Assembly: GCF_013363755.1 (NCBI RefSeq)
Contig: NZ_CP054840.1
Location: forward strand, 758,001-822,000
Source: Comamonas antarctica
Lineage (GTDB): Bacteria > Pseudomonadota > Gammaproteobacteria > Burkholderiales > Burkholderiaceae_C
Direction: 5' to 3'
DNA length: 64,000 bases
Numbering within the stretch: position 1 is the first letter of the stretch; every line of letters begins with the position of its first letter. The translations under genes were made by a program, and so were the position numbers. Shown in pieces: positions 24,320 to 33,059 of this stretch. The notes beneath the pieces were generated by a model. The model was not told where the DNA came from. It ran no database searches and worked only from the letters and a program-made list of their open reading frames with translations.

Positions 24320-25405
24320 TCAGAGCGCAGGCAACCCGGTGCGCTGATGTTCCTGCAGCAGCTCATGGACCCATAGCAGCTTGCAGCGCGCGCCGGCAGA
24401 CAACGCAAACGGATAGGCGTCGAGGTGGCCCAGGCTGCGGTTCAGGCTGTTGAGCAGCAGCGTCAGTGGCACCCATTGTTCCAGCATGGTGTTGAAGTCG
24501 GGCCGCTGGCGACCGAAGGGATTCTCGACGCGCTGGTCGTGCAGCGTGGTCGGCCCGGGCACGGTCACATGGGTCTGGTAGCTGGCCGCGGTTTCCAGCA
24601 GGTCCACCATGTGCAGGTAATGCGCCCAGGTCTCGGCCCAGTCTTCCCAGGGGTGGGACTGGGCGTAGGCGCTGATGAATTCATCCTGCCAGCCGCTGAA
24701 CTTGTCTTCCTTGGCGTAGTAACGCTGCAAGGCTTCGCCATAGTCTTCGCGCTCGTCGCCGAAAAGCTCGCGAAAGCGCTCCAGCCGCGAGGGGCTGTCG
24801 CATATCAGCAGATCCCAGAAGAAATGCCCGCATTCATGGCGAAAGTGGCCGATCAAGGTGCGGTAGGGCTCGTTGAGCGATACCCGCCGGCGCGCGCGCT
24901 CCTCGTCATCGGCCTCGGCGACATTGAGCGTGATGGTGCCGTTGTCATGCCCGGTCATGACCCTGGGCTGGCCTTCGATATCTTCCAGCAGATGGTAGAC
25001 CGGGCCGTGCCAGCCGTCCTGCGGTTGCAGGCCCAGGCGGGCGAGGTTGTAATACAGCAGCCGCTTCGCGGCCTCGATCTGGCGCCAGCGCCGCAGATTG
25101 GATGGATCGGACAGGTCGGGCAGCCAGCGCGTCTGCCGGCAGGAGACACACAGCGCGTGCGGATCGCTGCCGGCCACCGTGAAGTTGCACGCGTCGTACT
25201 CGATGCGGTTGCGGCAGAAGCGGAACAATTGCGCCCCATCCTCTGCGGCCGGCACCGCGCGCTGCCACCAGCCGCCTTCCAGCGGCTGCATCGCAGCCAT
25301 CTCCAGCGTCTGCGGCAGGAACGCCAGCGTTGCGCCGCAGTGCAGGCAGTGGTCGCTGTCGAAGAAAACCAGGTGACCGCATTGGTCGCAATTGAATACC
25401 TGCAT
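24320..25405 (-). CDS. zinc-binding metallopeptidase family protein with N-terminal zinc ribbon
   Basis: 361 residues. The N-terminus has a zinc ribbon (CDQCGHLVFFDSDHCLHCGATLAF) and a second cysteine cluster (FCRNRIEYDACNF, CVSCRQTRWLPDLS). The C-terminal two thirds contain HFRHECGHFFWDLLI, an HExxH-like site (HECGH), and a downstream EDWAETWAHYLHMVD that can supply the third ligand. This is a recognised bacterial family of predicted metallopeptidases; no substrate is established. A single gene between coaD (converging) and the BON-domain gene terminator. Confidence 0.88.
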   Translation of the reverse strand: MQVFNCDQCGHLVFFDSDHCLHCGATLAFLPQTLEMAAMQPLEGGWWQRAVPAAEDGAQLFRFCRNRIEYDACNFTVAGSDPHALCVSCRQTRWLPDLSDPSNLRRWRQIEAAKRLLYYNLARLGLQPQDGWHGPVYHLLEDIEGQPRVMTGHDNGTITLNVAEADDEERARRRVSLNEPYRTLIGHFRHECGHFFWDLLICDSPSRLERFRELFGDEREDYGEALQRYYAKEDKFSGWQDEFISAYAQSHPWEDWAETWAHYLHMVDLLETAASYQTHVTVPGPTTLHDQRVENPFGRQRPDFNTMLEQWVPLTLLLNSLNRSLGHLDAYPFALSAGARCKLLWVHELLQEHQRTGLPAL

Positions 25406-25432
25406 GGGCCTACTCTACGGCAAAAACAAAAA

Positions 25433-25457
25433 GGGCCGGAATCACTTCCGGCCCTTT
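25433..25457 (-). terminator. terminator after the BON-domain gene
   Basis: Stem GGGCCGGAA / TTCCGGCCC with a 4-base loop (25433-25454). On the minus strand it is followed by TTTTTGTTTTTG, a strong T-rich tract, in the right place to end the BON-domain transcript. Confidence 0.88.
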
Positions 25458-25499
25458 CATGCGAGCCTGTCGGGCCTGTGGCGAAGCCCGTCAGTCAGC

Positions 25500-25817
25500 T
25501 CAGGGGCGAACAACGATATTGTTTCGCACTTCACGCACGTCCTTGGTGGAACGGGCGATCTGCTCGGCACGCGCCTTTTCGGCTTGCGACTTGGCAAAGC
25601 CGGACAGCTGGACCGTGCGGTTCAGCGTTTCGACGCTGATCGAGGAGGCGGCAACCGACTTGTCCTCGGCCATCTTCGCCTTCACGGCAGTGGTGATGCC
25701 GGCGTCATCCATGTACGAACCAACGGTCTGCTGGTCGCGGAACACGGAACAGCCGGTGGCGGCGATCAGGGTGGTGCCGGTAACGACGGCGAAAGCAATG
25801 GCGCGGGTGAATTTCAT
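25500..25817 (-). CDS. BON-domain lipoprotein
   Basis: 105 residues. A lipoprotein signal ends in LIAATGCS (Cys about 23), and one BON domain follows (AGITTAVKAKMAEDKSVAASSISVETLNRTVQLSGFAKS...EQIARSTKDVREVRNNIVV). BON domains bind phospholipid and are common in envelope-stress proteins such as OsmY. It is followed by a good terminator and preceded by a DUF883-like gene on the same strand, 50 bases away, so they may be regulated together. Confidence 0.92.
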   Translation of the reverse strand: MKFTRAIAFAVVTGTTLIAATGCSVFRDQQTVGSYMDDAGITTAVKAKMAEDKSVAASSISVETLNRTVQLSGFAKSQAEKARAEQIARSTKDVREVRNNIVVRP

Positions 25818-25867
25818 GGTTATGTCCCTCTAGTTGGTGAAATGTGGTTGCCTGTGGCCGGCTTTGT

Positions 25868-26266
25868 TCAGTGACGCGAAGAACGCGAACCCCAGATCAG
25901 TGCGGTGGCGACTGCCGCGCCAGCGACCGCTGCCAGCAGCATCGACTTGCCGGGTTGCTCGACAACGTAGCGGGTCGTGACTTCGCTGGCCTGCTGGAGC
26001 TGGCGGCGCGCACGTTCCGAGGTGTCGGCGCAGAAATGGATGCTGCGGTTGGCGAGTTCCTGGGCGCGGGCGGCCAGGTCGTCGATCACCGGGTTGATCT
26101 GCTTCTGTGCGGCGTCCAGCGTTTCATGCGCCTTGTCCACTGCGTCCGAAGCCACCTTGCGCGTGGCGTTCACGCCTTCCTTGGCGGTTTCGGCGGCATT
26201 GTTGACCAGGTCCTTAGTGGCGTCAGCAGCTTTTTGCGTGTTGTCGTTGGCGTTGTTCACGTTCAT
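25868..26266 (-). CDS. DUF883/ElaB-like stress membrane protein
   Basis: 132 residues. Residues 1-100 are a long amphipathic helix rich in Ala, Asn, Asp, Lys and Glu (DATKDLVNNAAETAKEGVNATRKVASDAVDKAHETLD), and one C-terminal transmembrane helix (SMLLAAVAGAAVATALIWG) ends in a short basic tail. This matches YqjD/ElaB-type tail-anchored proteins that can bind ribosomes in stationary phase, although the family match is by architecture rather than exact motif. Part of the BON/DUF883/DUF1328 group. Confidence 0.75.
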   Translation of the reverse strand: MNVNNANDNTQKAADATKDLVNNAAETAKEGVNATRKVASDAVDKAHETLDAAQKQINPVIDDLAARAQELANRSIHFCADTSERARRQLQQASEVTTRYVVEQPGKSMLLAAVAGAAVATALIWGSRSSRH

Positions 26267-26312
26267 GAAGTACTCCTTTGGTAATGCGGTCGTGGCAGGG
26301 GGCGGGGCGGAC

Positions 26313-26477
26313 TCAGCGCTTTTTCAGAAGGCTCAGCACGAACGTCACAATGGCCATGATCACGAAGATATAGAACAGGATCTTGGCAATGCCCACGGCG
26401 CCAGCGGCAATCCCGCCAAAGCCAAAGACAGCGGCAATCAGGGCGATGACCAGAAAGATGACGGCGTAATGCAGCAT
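26313..26477 (-). CDS. DUF1328 (UPF0391) small membrane protein
   Basis: 54 residues from ATG 26477 with AGGAGA six bases upstream. [40 protein letters not shown] is split into two helices by the [14 protein letters not shown] turn, the unmistakable UPF0391 pattern, and it ends LSLLKKR. These proteins are found in many proteobacteria, often beside stress genes, and have no proven role. It is the first of three small envelope genes read on the minus strand. The 200 bases upstream hold no gene. Confidence 0.92.
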   Translation of the reverse strand: MLHYAVIFLVIALIAAVFGFGGIAAGAVGIAKILFYIFVIMAIVTFVLSLLKKR

Positions 26478-26651
26478 GCGGTTCTCCTATGAAGCGGACT
26501 GACGCAGATCGGAAGCTTGCCTGCGTTCAGCGTTGCTGTAACACTTACTCTAGGGGTCCGCAGATGGCTGCGCTGCCAGTGTCAGGCGGACCGCTTCGTC
26601 AGCCTTGAGGAGGTCGCCGAGGTGGTCCTGGTCCTACAGCGCGCAAAGGAT

Positions 26652-26674
26652 CCGCCAGGCGTGCGGCCTGGCGG
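26652..26674 (-). terminator. terminator hairpin after the histidine kinase
   Basis: Perfect 9-bp stem CCGCCAGGC / GCCTGGCGG with a 5-base loop, 6 bases beyond the kinase stop codon. Only a short TCCTTT follows on the minus strand, so termination strength is uncertain. Confidence 0.6.
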
Positions 26675-26679
26675 CTGGC

Positions 26680-28056
26680 TCAGCCCAGGATGGGTGCGGC
26701 TGGAGCCGGGGGCGGGGCTGCAGTCAGGGGAATGACCGCGGAGATGGTGGTGCCCTTGCCGACTTCGGAGGAGACGGTGAGGCGGCCACCTGCCGCCTCG
26801 ACACGGTGGCGCATGCCGGCCAGGCCATGGGAATTGAGGCGCACGGTGCCGGTCTCGAAACCCTCGCCGTCGTCCTGGATCTGCACGGCAACGTAGGTCG
26901 GGTAGTTGTGGACCGTGACCACGGCGTGCTTGGCTTTGGCGTACTTGCCGATGTTCGTCAGCGACTCCTGCACGATGCGGTAGACCGTGAGCTGGGTGGT
27001 TTCCGGCAGTTCCACGGGTTCGAGATTGGCTTCGACCTCGATGTTGCTGCGCTGGCCGAATTCGCGCGTGAGGATCTCCAGCGAAGTGATCAGGCCCAGG
27101 TTGGCGAGCGAGGAAGGGCGCAGGTCCTCGATGATGCGCCGCTTGAGCGCAATGCCGCTGTTGAGGGCCTCGATCAAATGCTGCACGCGTTCGGAAATCT
27201 CCGGCGTGGACATGTCGATGCGCGACTTGAGCCGCGCGACATCGAGCTTGGCGGCCGTCAGCAGCGCACCCAGTTCGTCATGCAGCTCGCGCGCCAGATG
27301 GCCGCGTTCGTCTTCGCGCACCTGCTGCAAGTGGTTGGCCAGTTCGGTCAGCGTGGCCGTGCGCTCGCGCACCAGCTCCTCCAGGCGCAGGCGCTCGTCG
27401 CGCTGCAACTCCTGCTCGCGTTCGTGCGATGCCTGCAGGCTGTGGGCCTGGCGCAGGTACATGTAGAACGCCAGCAGCCCGATCACGGTCACGGTGGCAA
27501 TGCCGATGCGTGACAGCAGCAACGACTGCTCGATGTTGGCCTGGCTGATGCGGCTGCGCTCGGTGGTGCTCTCCATCAGGCTGCGGCTGTAGGCCCGGAT
27601 CGCGTCCATGTTCTCCTTGCCCAGGTCGGTGAACATGACGAAACGCCATGCCTCCTCGTTGCCCTGGCGGTACAGGCGCAGGCTCAGTTCCATTTCCGAA
27701 AGCTTGCGTGCGACCTGACGCGACAGCGGCGCAAAGGTGTCGAGGTCCGGGCGCGACGACATGAAGATGTTGCGCAGGTTGTCGAGATTGCCGTTGACCG
27801 ACGAGACCGCTTTCTCATACGGCTCCAGGTAGCGCTCGTCATTCGTCAGCAGGTAGCCGCGCATGCCGGTTTCGGCATCGAGCATGTTCTGCAGCAACAT
27901 GCTCAGCGTCGTCCGGGCATTGTTGATATGTGACAAATTGTCAAGAGCATCGCGCGAGCGCTTGTACCCTACCTCGTTGATGCCAACGAGCAAAATAGCC
28001 GCCAGAATGGCGAGGGGCAGGCTGATGGCAAGCCTGCGTAGTTGTGACCAACGCAT
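26680..28056 (-). CDS. CHASE3-domain sensor histidine kinase (NarL-type)
   Basis: 458 residues from ATG 28056, chosen for the excellent AGGAGG six bases upstream; frames up to 28119 lack one. TM1 is about 9-27, the CHASE3 sensory domain about 35-175 (LLQNMLDAETGMRGYLLTNDERYLEPY is typical), and TM2 about 181-200. The HisKA_3 phospho-acceptor is H259 in ARELHDELGALLTA. The ATPase domain has LTNIGKYAKAKHAVV (N box), DDGEGFE and GLAGMRHRVEAAGG. Its ligand is unknown; CHASE3 is extracytoplasmic. It is divergent from a LuxR-type regulator that is the natural partner. Confidence 0.94.
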   Translation of the reverse strand: MRWSQLRRLAISLPLAILAAILLVGINEVGYKRSRDALDNLSHINNARTTLSMLLQNMLDAETGMRGYLLTNDERYLEPYEKAVSSVNGNLDNLRNIFMSSRPDLDTFAPLSRQVARKLSEMELSLRLYRQGNEEAWRFVMFTDLGKENMDAIRAYSRSLMESTTERSRISQANIEQSLLLSRIGIATVTVIGLLAFYMYLRQAHSLQASHEREQELQRDERLRLEELVRERTATLTELANHLQQVREDERGHLARELHDELGALLTAAKLDVARLKSRIDMSTPEISERVQHLIEALNSGIALKRRIIEDLRPSSLANLGLITSLEILTREFGQRSNIEVEANLEPVELPETTQLTVYRIVQESLTNIGKYAKAKHAVVTVHNYPTYVAVQIQDDGEGFETGTVRLNSHGLAGMRHRVEAAGGRLTVSSEVGKGTTISAVIPLTAAPPPAPAAPILG

Positions 28057-28140
28057 GAAGTTCCTCCTGTTGAGGAGTTTCAGCGAGTTATTCTGCATAA
28101 TCAAGACACCTCGATACACCGTATTACCAATAGGTGTGTC

Positions 28141-28167
28141 GTAACTAAGTGTTCACTTGTGGTAACT
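28141..28167. promoter_or_regulatory. operator-like element in the kinase/regulator intergenic region
   Basis: Two direct copies of GTAACT (28141-28146 and 28162-28167), 21 bases apart and so on the same DNA face, flank a perfect palindrome AAGTG-TT-CACTT (28147-28158). The element lies 39 bases before the regulator ATG in the divergent region. It could be the site for the LuxR-type regulator; this is inference from structure. Confidence 0.4.
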
Positions 28168-28205
28168 GAAGGGCAGTCGCCCGCCCAAAAGGGAGAGAAA
28201 CTTCA

Positions 28206-28838
28206 ATGATCAAGATAGGCATTGTGGATGACCACGCCATCGTCCGTTCAGGACTGCGTCAATTTTTGTCCGAGCATGTGGATCTGCGTGTGGTGGGAGA
28301 GGCCGCGAACGGCCGGGAAGCCATCGACCTGGTGCGCGAGCAGGAGATCGATGTCCTGTTGATGGACCTGTCCATGCCGGGGCAAAGCGGCCTCGATGCG
28401 CTAGCCATGCTGCGCGCCAAGGCGCCGGAAATGGGCATCCTGATTCTCAGCGGCTATCCCGAGGAGCATTACGCGATCAACCTGATCCGCCAGGGCGCCA
28501 GCGGCTACCTGAACAAGGAATGCGATCCCCAAGAGATTGCCGAAGCCATTCGCACGATTGCGCTGGGACGCCGCTATCTGACGCCGGCCGTGGCCGACCT
28601 GCTGGCCCAGCAACTCAACCGCAAGGACGATGCGCCGGCGCACGAACAGCTGTCGGAGCGCGAGTTCCAGGTGTTCCTCAAGCTGGCCCGCGGCGAGACC
28701 GCTGGCGATATCGCCAAGTCGCTGTCCCTGAGCGTCAAGACCGTGAGCACCTACCGCACGCGGCTGATGGAAAAGATGGCGCTGTCCTCGAACAGCGACC
28801 TGACCTACTACGCGCTCAAGAATCGCCTGATCGATTGA
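28206..28838 (+). CDS. NarL/LuxR-family response regulator
   Basis: 210 residues. The receiver domain has acidic residues D8 and D9, phospho-acceptor D54 (LLMDLSMPG) and K104 (GYLNKE). The C-terminal LuxR helix-turn-helix (about 145-205) reads LSEREFQVFLKLARGETAGDIAKSLSLSVKTVSTYRTRLMEKM. It should be phosphorylated by the divergent CHASE3 kinase and act as a transcription factor. The last 23 bases overlap the end of the converging single-domain regulator gene. Confidence 0.95.
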   Translation: MIKIGIVDDHAIVRSGLRQFLSEHVDLRVVGEAANGREAIDLVREQEIDVLLMDLSMPGQSGLDALAMLRAKAPEMGILILSGYPEEHYAINLIRQGASGYLNKECDPQEIAEAIRTIALGRRYLTPAVADLLAQQLNRKDDAPAHEQLSEREFQVFLKLARGETAGDIAKSLSLSVKTVSTYRTRLMEKMALSSNSDLTYYALKNRLID

Positions 28839-29226
28839 GCAACGCGTTCTGATGATCCGCGCTGACCTGGATGCAATAGTCCACCAGCGCGTCGATCTCG
28901 TTGGATTTATCAAACACTGCGTCGACGCCCAGCTGTGCACAGCGCGTGCGCACGTCGGGCGTGGCGTAGTTGCTCAGCACCACGATCTTCTGGTGCGGCA
29001 GGCGCTTGCTGCAGGCTGCCAGCACGCCCAGACCGCTGCCCTGGCGCAGGAACAGGTCAAGAATCGCCAAATCCCATTGTTCGGCATTGCGCGTCAGCCA
29101 GTCTGTGCCGTCTGCTTCCGTTTCAGCGATTCCCACGGATTCGATCTCGGCCAGCTCGTCCAGCGTAGCAATCAGGTTTTCACGGATGGTGGCATTGTCT
29201 TCAACAATATACGTACGCAATTTCAC
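28816..29226 (-). CDS. single-domain response regulator
   Basis: About 136 residues if it starts at GTG 29226 (VKLRTYIVEDNATIRENL), the point where CheY-like homology begins; upstream ATG-less frames to 29319 are possible but look non-coding. D57 (LAILDLFLRQG) and K107 (AVFDKSNE) are the phospho-acceptor and conserved lysine. No output domain is present, so it probably modulates signalling by competing for or relaying phosphate. It converges on and overlaps the LuxR-type regulator, completing a three-gene signalling group. Confidence 0.82.
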   Translation of the reverse strand: MKLRTYIVEDNATIRENLIATLDELAEIESVGIAETEADGTDWLTRNAEQWDLAILDLFLRQGSGLGVLAACSKRLPHQKIVVLSNYATPDVRTRCAQLGVDAVFDKSNEIDALVDYCIQVSADHQNALLNRSGDS

Positions 29227-29357
29227 AGTGGTGTCCAGGTTGTAGGCGGCGGCAATGCTGAGCGAGTCAATGCGGCTGGCGTGGCAGCCCACTCTTCGCT
29301 TGGACGTCCATCGGCACATTTTGCCAGCGACTGAAAGCTGCTTAAGTAGGTTGATTC

Positions 29358-30110
29358 CTACAAATGGTTACTGCAAACGGGGCAGTCCGCGAGCTTGCCG
29401 ATCTGCATGCCCGACCAATCCATGCGTTTGATATCGAACATCATCAGCCGGTGCGTTGCTGGCTGGCCACACTTGGCCATCAATTTCAGCGCCTCGGCAG
29501 CCTGCAAGGTGCCCATCGTGCCCACCAGCGGCGCAAAGACGCCCATGGTCGCGCACTGCTCTTCCTCGAAGCTGGCATCTGGAGGGAACACGCAGGCGTA
29601 GCAGGGCGCCGTCGCATCCCGGGGGTCGATGACCATCAACTGCCCGTCGAAGCGCAGCGCAGCCGCCGCCACCAGGGGGACGCGATGGCGCACGCAGGCA
29701 GCGTTGACCAGGTGGCGGGTGCGGTAGTTGTCGCTGCAGTCCAGCACGACGCTGGCGCCTGGCAGCAGGGTGTCCAGCAGCGCGGCATCGGCGCGCCGGC
29801 GCAGCGCGACGACTTCCACTTCCGGATTGATGGCGTGGACCGCGCTGCGGATCGACTCCGCCTTCGGGCTGCCCACCCGGTCGGTGGTGTGCGCGATCTG
29901 GCGCTGGAGATTGGTGAGGTCGACCGTGTCGTCATCGATCACAGTGATGCGGCCGACGCCGGCGGCGCCCAGGTACAGGGCCGCGGGCGAGCCCAGGCCG
30001 CCGGCACCAACGATCACCGCATGGGCCGCAAGAAGGCGTTCCTGGCCTTCGATGCCGATCTCGTCGAGCAGGATGTGCCGCGAGTAGCGCAGCAGCTGGT
30101 CATCAGTCAT
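29358..30110 (-). CDS. MoeB/ThiF/HesA-family E1-like adenylyltransferase
   Basis: 250 residues. It has RYSRHILLDEIGIEGQERL, the ATP-binding GAGGLGSPAALYLGAAGVG, the Asp of DCSDNYRTRHLVN and two zinc-binding CxxC pairs (CYAC and CPVC). Such enzymes adenylate the C-terminal Gly-Gly of a sulfur carrier such as MoaD or ThiS. It lacks the C-terminal rhodanese domain seen in MoeZ-type relatives. It follows ctpA on the minus strand after a strong terminator. MoeB versus ThiF cannot be decided because neither moa nor thi genes are adjacent. Confidence 0.93.
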   Translation of the reverse strand: MTDDQLLRYSRHILLDEIGIEGQERLLAAHAVIVGAGGLGSPAALYLGAAGVGRITVIDDDTVDLTNLQRQIAHTTDRVGSPKAESIRSAVHAINPEVEVVALRRRADAALLDTLLPGASVVLDCSDNYRTRHLVNAACVRHRVPLVAAAALRFDGQLMVIDPRDATAPCYACVFPPDASFEEEQCATMGVFAPLVGTMGTLQAAEALKLMAKCGQPATHRLMMFDIKRMDWSGMQIGKLADCPVCSNHL

Positions 30111-30135
30111 GGCGAAAGATATACGTGGAAATGAA

Positions 30136-30159
30136 AAGGCCGGGCGGGTGCCCGGCCTT
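30136..30159 (-). terminator. terminator after ctpA
   Basis: Perfect 10-bp stem AAGGCCGGGC / GCCCGGCCTT with a 4-base loop; on the minus strand TTCATTT follows. It lies 23 bases beyond the ctpA stop and just before the start of the moeB/thiF gene. Confidence 0.88.
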
Positions 30160-30181
30160 CAGCCTTGGGGCGAGGAGTGGC

Positions 30182-31621
30182 TTACTCCTCTTTCTTCTCG
30201 AGTTCGCGTTCGGTCAGCGTCTTGCTGACCTGCACGGTCTCGCCCTTGAGCTGGCGCAGCGCTTGCTGCAGGCGGAAATCCTCGGTCGAGCCGTACTCGG
30301 GCATCTTGCGCTCGGCAGCAGGCTTCTTGGATTCGATTTCCAGGCGCTTGCGGGCTTCCTCGCGGGCCTTCTCGCGCGCCGCTTCAGCGGCCTTCTCGTC
30401 GTCCTGGCCGCTGCCCAGGTGCTTGTCGAGGTCGGCTTCGCGCATGCGCAGTGCCGCAAACAGGTCGCCCTCGGCGGTTTCATCGACCATCACGTCGGGC
30501 ACGATGCCCTTGGCCTGGATGGATTTGCCGCTGGGCGTGTAGTAGCGCGCCGTGGTCAGCTTGATACCGGTTTCGGGGCCCAGCGGACGCACGGTCTGCA
30601 CCGAGCCCTTGCCGAAGGTCTGGCTGCCCAGCACCTTGGCGCGCTTGTGGTCCTGCAGCGCGCCGGCCACGATCTCGCTGGCCGAAGCCGAGCCTTCGTT
30701 GACCAGCACCACCATCGGCACCTTCTTGAGCGCAGCCGGCAGGCGCTGCAGCGGATCACCCTGGCCGCGGCGCAGGTAATCTTCGGGCAATGCCTTGTAG
30801 GTGGCCTTGCTTTCCTCGAGCTGGCCATTGGTCGAGACCACGGTCACGCCCTGGGGCAGGAAGGCAGCGGAGATCGCCACGGCGGCATCGAGCAGGCCGC
30901 CCGGATCGTTGCGCAGGTCCAGCACCAGGCCCTTGAGCGCCGGGTCCTTGGCATAGATCTCCTCGACCTTGCGCACGAAGTCGTCGACCGTGCGCTCCTG
31001 GAACTGGCTCAGGCGGATCCACGCATAGCCAGGCTCGATGACCTTGCCCTTGACGGACTGGGTCTTGATTTCCTCGCGCGTGATGGTGACCGGGAAGCTG
31101 CGGCTTTCATCCTTGCGCAGGATGGTCAGCAGCACCTTGGTGTTGGGCTCGCCGCGCATGCGCTTGACCGCATCGTTGAGCGACAGGCCCTTCACGGCCG
31201 TATCGTCGATCTTGGTGATCAGGTCGTTGGTCTTGAGGCCGGCGCGGAACGCGGGCGAACCTTCGATGGGCGACACCACCTTGATCAGCCCGTCTTCCTG
31301 CGTGATCTCGATGCCGACGCCGACGAAGCGTCCCGACGTGCCTTCCTTGAATTCCTTGAAGGACTTCTTGTCGAAGTACTGCGAGTGCGGATCGAGGCTG
31401 GCCACCATGCCGGAAATGGCATCGGTGATGAGCTTCTTGTCGTCCACCGGCTCGACGTAATCGGTCTTGATCAGGCCGAACACCGCCGACAACTGCTGGA
31501 TTTCTTCCAGCGGAAGCGGGGACATGGCGCCACGGGCCATGGTTTGCAGGGAGACCGTGGTCAATGCGCCGGCAAGAACGCCCACGGAGACCCAGCCGGC
31601 AATTTTGAGTTTTTGGCCCAT
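30182..31621 (-). CDS. carboxy-terminal processing protease (S41 family)
   Basis: 479 residues. An N-terminal membrane anchor or signal (about 6-25) is followed by a PDZ domain (about 98-185, GRFVGVGIEITQEDGLIKVVSPIEGSPAFRAGLKTND) and the S41 catalytic domain. The active-site serine lies in the SASASE stretch (311-316) and the lysine in FGKGS (K338). The C-terminal 80 residues are charged and helical. CtpA proteases trim periplasmic proteins and murein hydrolases. It follows gpmA on the same strand at a distance of 148 bases. Confidence 0.95.
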   Translation of the reverse strand: MGQKLKIAGWVSVGVLAGALTTVSLQTMARGAMSPLPLEEIQQLSAVFGLIKTDYVEPVDDKKLITDAISGMVASLDPHSQYFDKKSFKEFKEGTSGRFVGVGIEITQEDGLIKVVSPIEGSPAFRAGLKTNDLITKIDDTAVKGLSLNDAVKRMRGEPNTKVLLTILRKDESRSFPVTITREEIKTQSVKGKVIEPGYAWIRLSQFQERTVDDFVRKVEEIYAKDPALKGLVLDLRNDPGGLLDAAVAISAAFLPQGVTVVSTNGQLEESKATYKALPEDYLRRGQGDPLQRLPAALKKVPMVVLVNEGSASASEIVAGALQDHKRAKVLGSQTFGKGSVQTVRPLGPETGIKLTTARYYTPSGKSIQAKGIVPDVMVDETAEGDLFAALRMREADLDKHLGSGQDDEKAAEAAREKAREEARKRLEIESKKPAAERKMPEYGSTEDFRLQQALRQLKGETVQVSKTLTERELEKKEE

Positions 31622-31769
31622 AGAACACCTTTACCGCTTCAATATACACCTGGCAGGTGTCTGTCCCGCGCGGATTACGGAGAACAGTCGTTCAGGCACC
31701 GGAGCTTGGCGCACCGGTGCCCCATTGTGCCGTTTTGTGAATTGCCGTGCCGGATCCAAGCCGTCCGGC

Positions 31770-32513
31770 TCAGGCTTTGCCCTGCGCCGCGACCGCGGCC
31801 GCCGCCTTGGCGGCTGCCTCGGCGTCACCCAGATAGTACTTGCGCAGGGGCTTGAGCTCGGCATCGAGTTCGTACACCAGCGGAATGCCGTTGGGCACGT
31901 TGACGCCGACAATCTCGTCGTCCGAGATGTTGTCCAGGTACTTGATCAGCGCGCGGATCGAATTGCCGTGGGCCGCCACCACGACGCGCTTGCCGGAGAG
32001 GATGGCAGGAGCCATCGATTCGTTCCAAAATGGAATCACGCGCGCGACCGTGTCCTTGAGGCACTCGGTCAGCGGCACCTGCTCGGGCTGCAGCTTGGCA
32101 TAGCGCCGGTCGCCGCGTTCGCTGCGGGCGTCGGTGGCTTCGAGCGCCGGCGGCGGGGTGTCGTAGCTGCGGCGCCATTGGAGCACCTGTGCATCACCGT
32201 ACTGCTTGGCCATGTCGGCCTTGTTGAGGCCCTGCAGGGCGCCATAATGGCGCTCGTTGAGGCGCCAGCTGTGCACCACGGGCAGCCAGGTACGGTCCAT
32301 CTCGTCGAGCGTGTGCCAGAGGGTGCGCGTGGCGCGCTTGAGAACGCTGGTGTAGGCGACGTCGAAATCGTAGCCTTCGGCCTTGAGCAGGCGGCCGGCA
32401 TTCTTGGCCTGTTCCACGCCGGTGGGCGTCAGATCCACATCGGTCCAGCCGGTGAAGCGGTTTTCAAGGTTCCAGGTGGATTCACCGTGGCGGATCAGAA
32501 CAAGCTTGAACAT
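31770..32513 (-). CDS. gpmA: 2,3-bisphosphoglycerate-dependent phosphoglycerate mutase
   Basis: 247 residues from ATG 32513 ([15 protein letters not shown]); upstream in-frame codons to 32603 overlap the divergent gene's control region and are rejected. H9 in RHGES is the phospho-histidine, and [18 protein letters not shown] and [17 protein letters not shown] (second catalytic His) follow as in E. coli GpmA. It interconverts 2- and 3-phosphoglycerate in glycolysis. It is divergent from the rhodanese-grxC-secB-gpsA group. Confidence 0.97.
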   Translation of the reverse strand: MFKLVLIRHGESTWNLENRFTGWTDVDLTPTGVEQAKNAGRLLKAEGYDFDVAYTSVLKRATRTLWHTLDEMDRTWLPVVHSWRLNERHYGALQGLNKADMAKQYGDAQVLQWRRSYDTPPPALEATDARSERGDRRYAKLQPEQVPLTECLKDTVARVIPFWNESMAPAILSGKRVVVAAHGNSIRALIKYLDNISDDEIVGVNVPNGIPLVYELDAELKPLRKYYLGDAEAAAKAAAAVAAQGKA

Positions 32514-32603
32514 GGGGTCCCTTAAGACGACAAAGCAGGAGATGACCGGAAGGTCAAAGTCTGCCATTCTAAAATTGACCGGTTTGCCAACCCAAGGAAT
32601 CAC

Positions 32604-33011
32604 GTGAATTTCATCATCGACAACTGGTATTTAATTTTGCTGGCGCTGGCTTCGGGCGCCATGCTGGTCTTTCCCCTGGTCAAGGGCGGCGCCGGCGGCA
32701 CGCTTTCGGCCGCCAACGCGGTGCAGCTGATCAACCGCGAGAAGGCCGTGGTGATCGATGTGTCCGAACCCGAGGAATTTGCCGCGGGCCATTTGAAGGC
32801 CGCGCGCAATGTGCCGCTGGGCGAGTTGCAGGAGCGCCTGCCGGCCATCGTCAAGAACAAGGCGCTGCCGGTGATCCTGGTTTGCGCCAAGGGCCCGCGC
32901 GCCCTGCGCGCCGAAGGCATCGCCAAAAAGCTGGGCTATGCGCGCGCGCAGGCGCTGGCGGGTGGATTGAAGGCCTGGCGCGAAGCCAATCTGCCCGTTG
33001 AAAAAAGCTGA
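32604..33011 (+). CDS. membrane-anchored rhodanese (YibN-like)
   Basis: 135 residues from GTG 32604, with AAGGAA about seven bases upstream. One N-terminal helix ([19 protein letters not shown]) anchors a rhodanese domain with [27 protein letters not shown] and the active-site Cys94 in VCAKGPRA. Rhodaneses transfer sulfane sulfur. The order rhodanese-grxC-secB-gpsA is the same as yibN-grxC-secB-gpsA in E. coli. A TAAAAT box lies about 30 bases before the start. Confidence 0.92.
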   Translation: MNFIIDNWYLILLALASGAMLVFPLVKGGAGGTLSAANAVQLINREKAVVIDVSEPEEFAAGHLKAARNVPLGELQERLPAIVKNKALPVILVCAKGPRALRAEGIAKKLGYARAQALAGGLKAWREANLPVEKS

Positions 33012-33059
33012 TCCGTCCCCAACTGCAGGCTTTGTAGCCCTTTGAAGAAAGAACTCCCG

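Noticed and set aside
29227..29319. Longer N-terminus for the single-domain response regulator
   Set aside because: The extra residues before GTG 29226 have no similarity to receiver domains and poor codon use; the GTG coincides with the start of the CheY fold.
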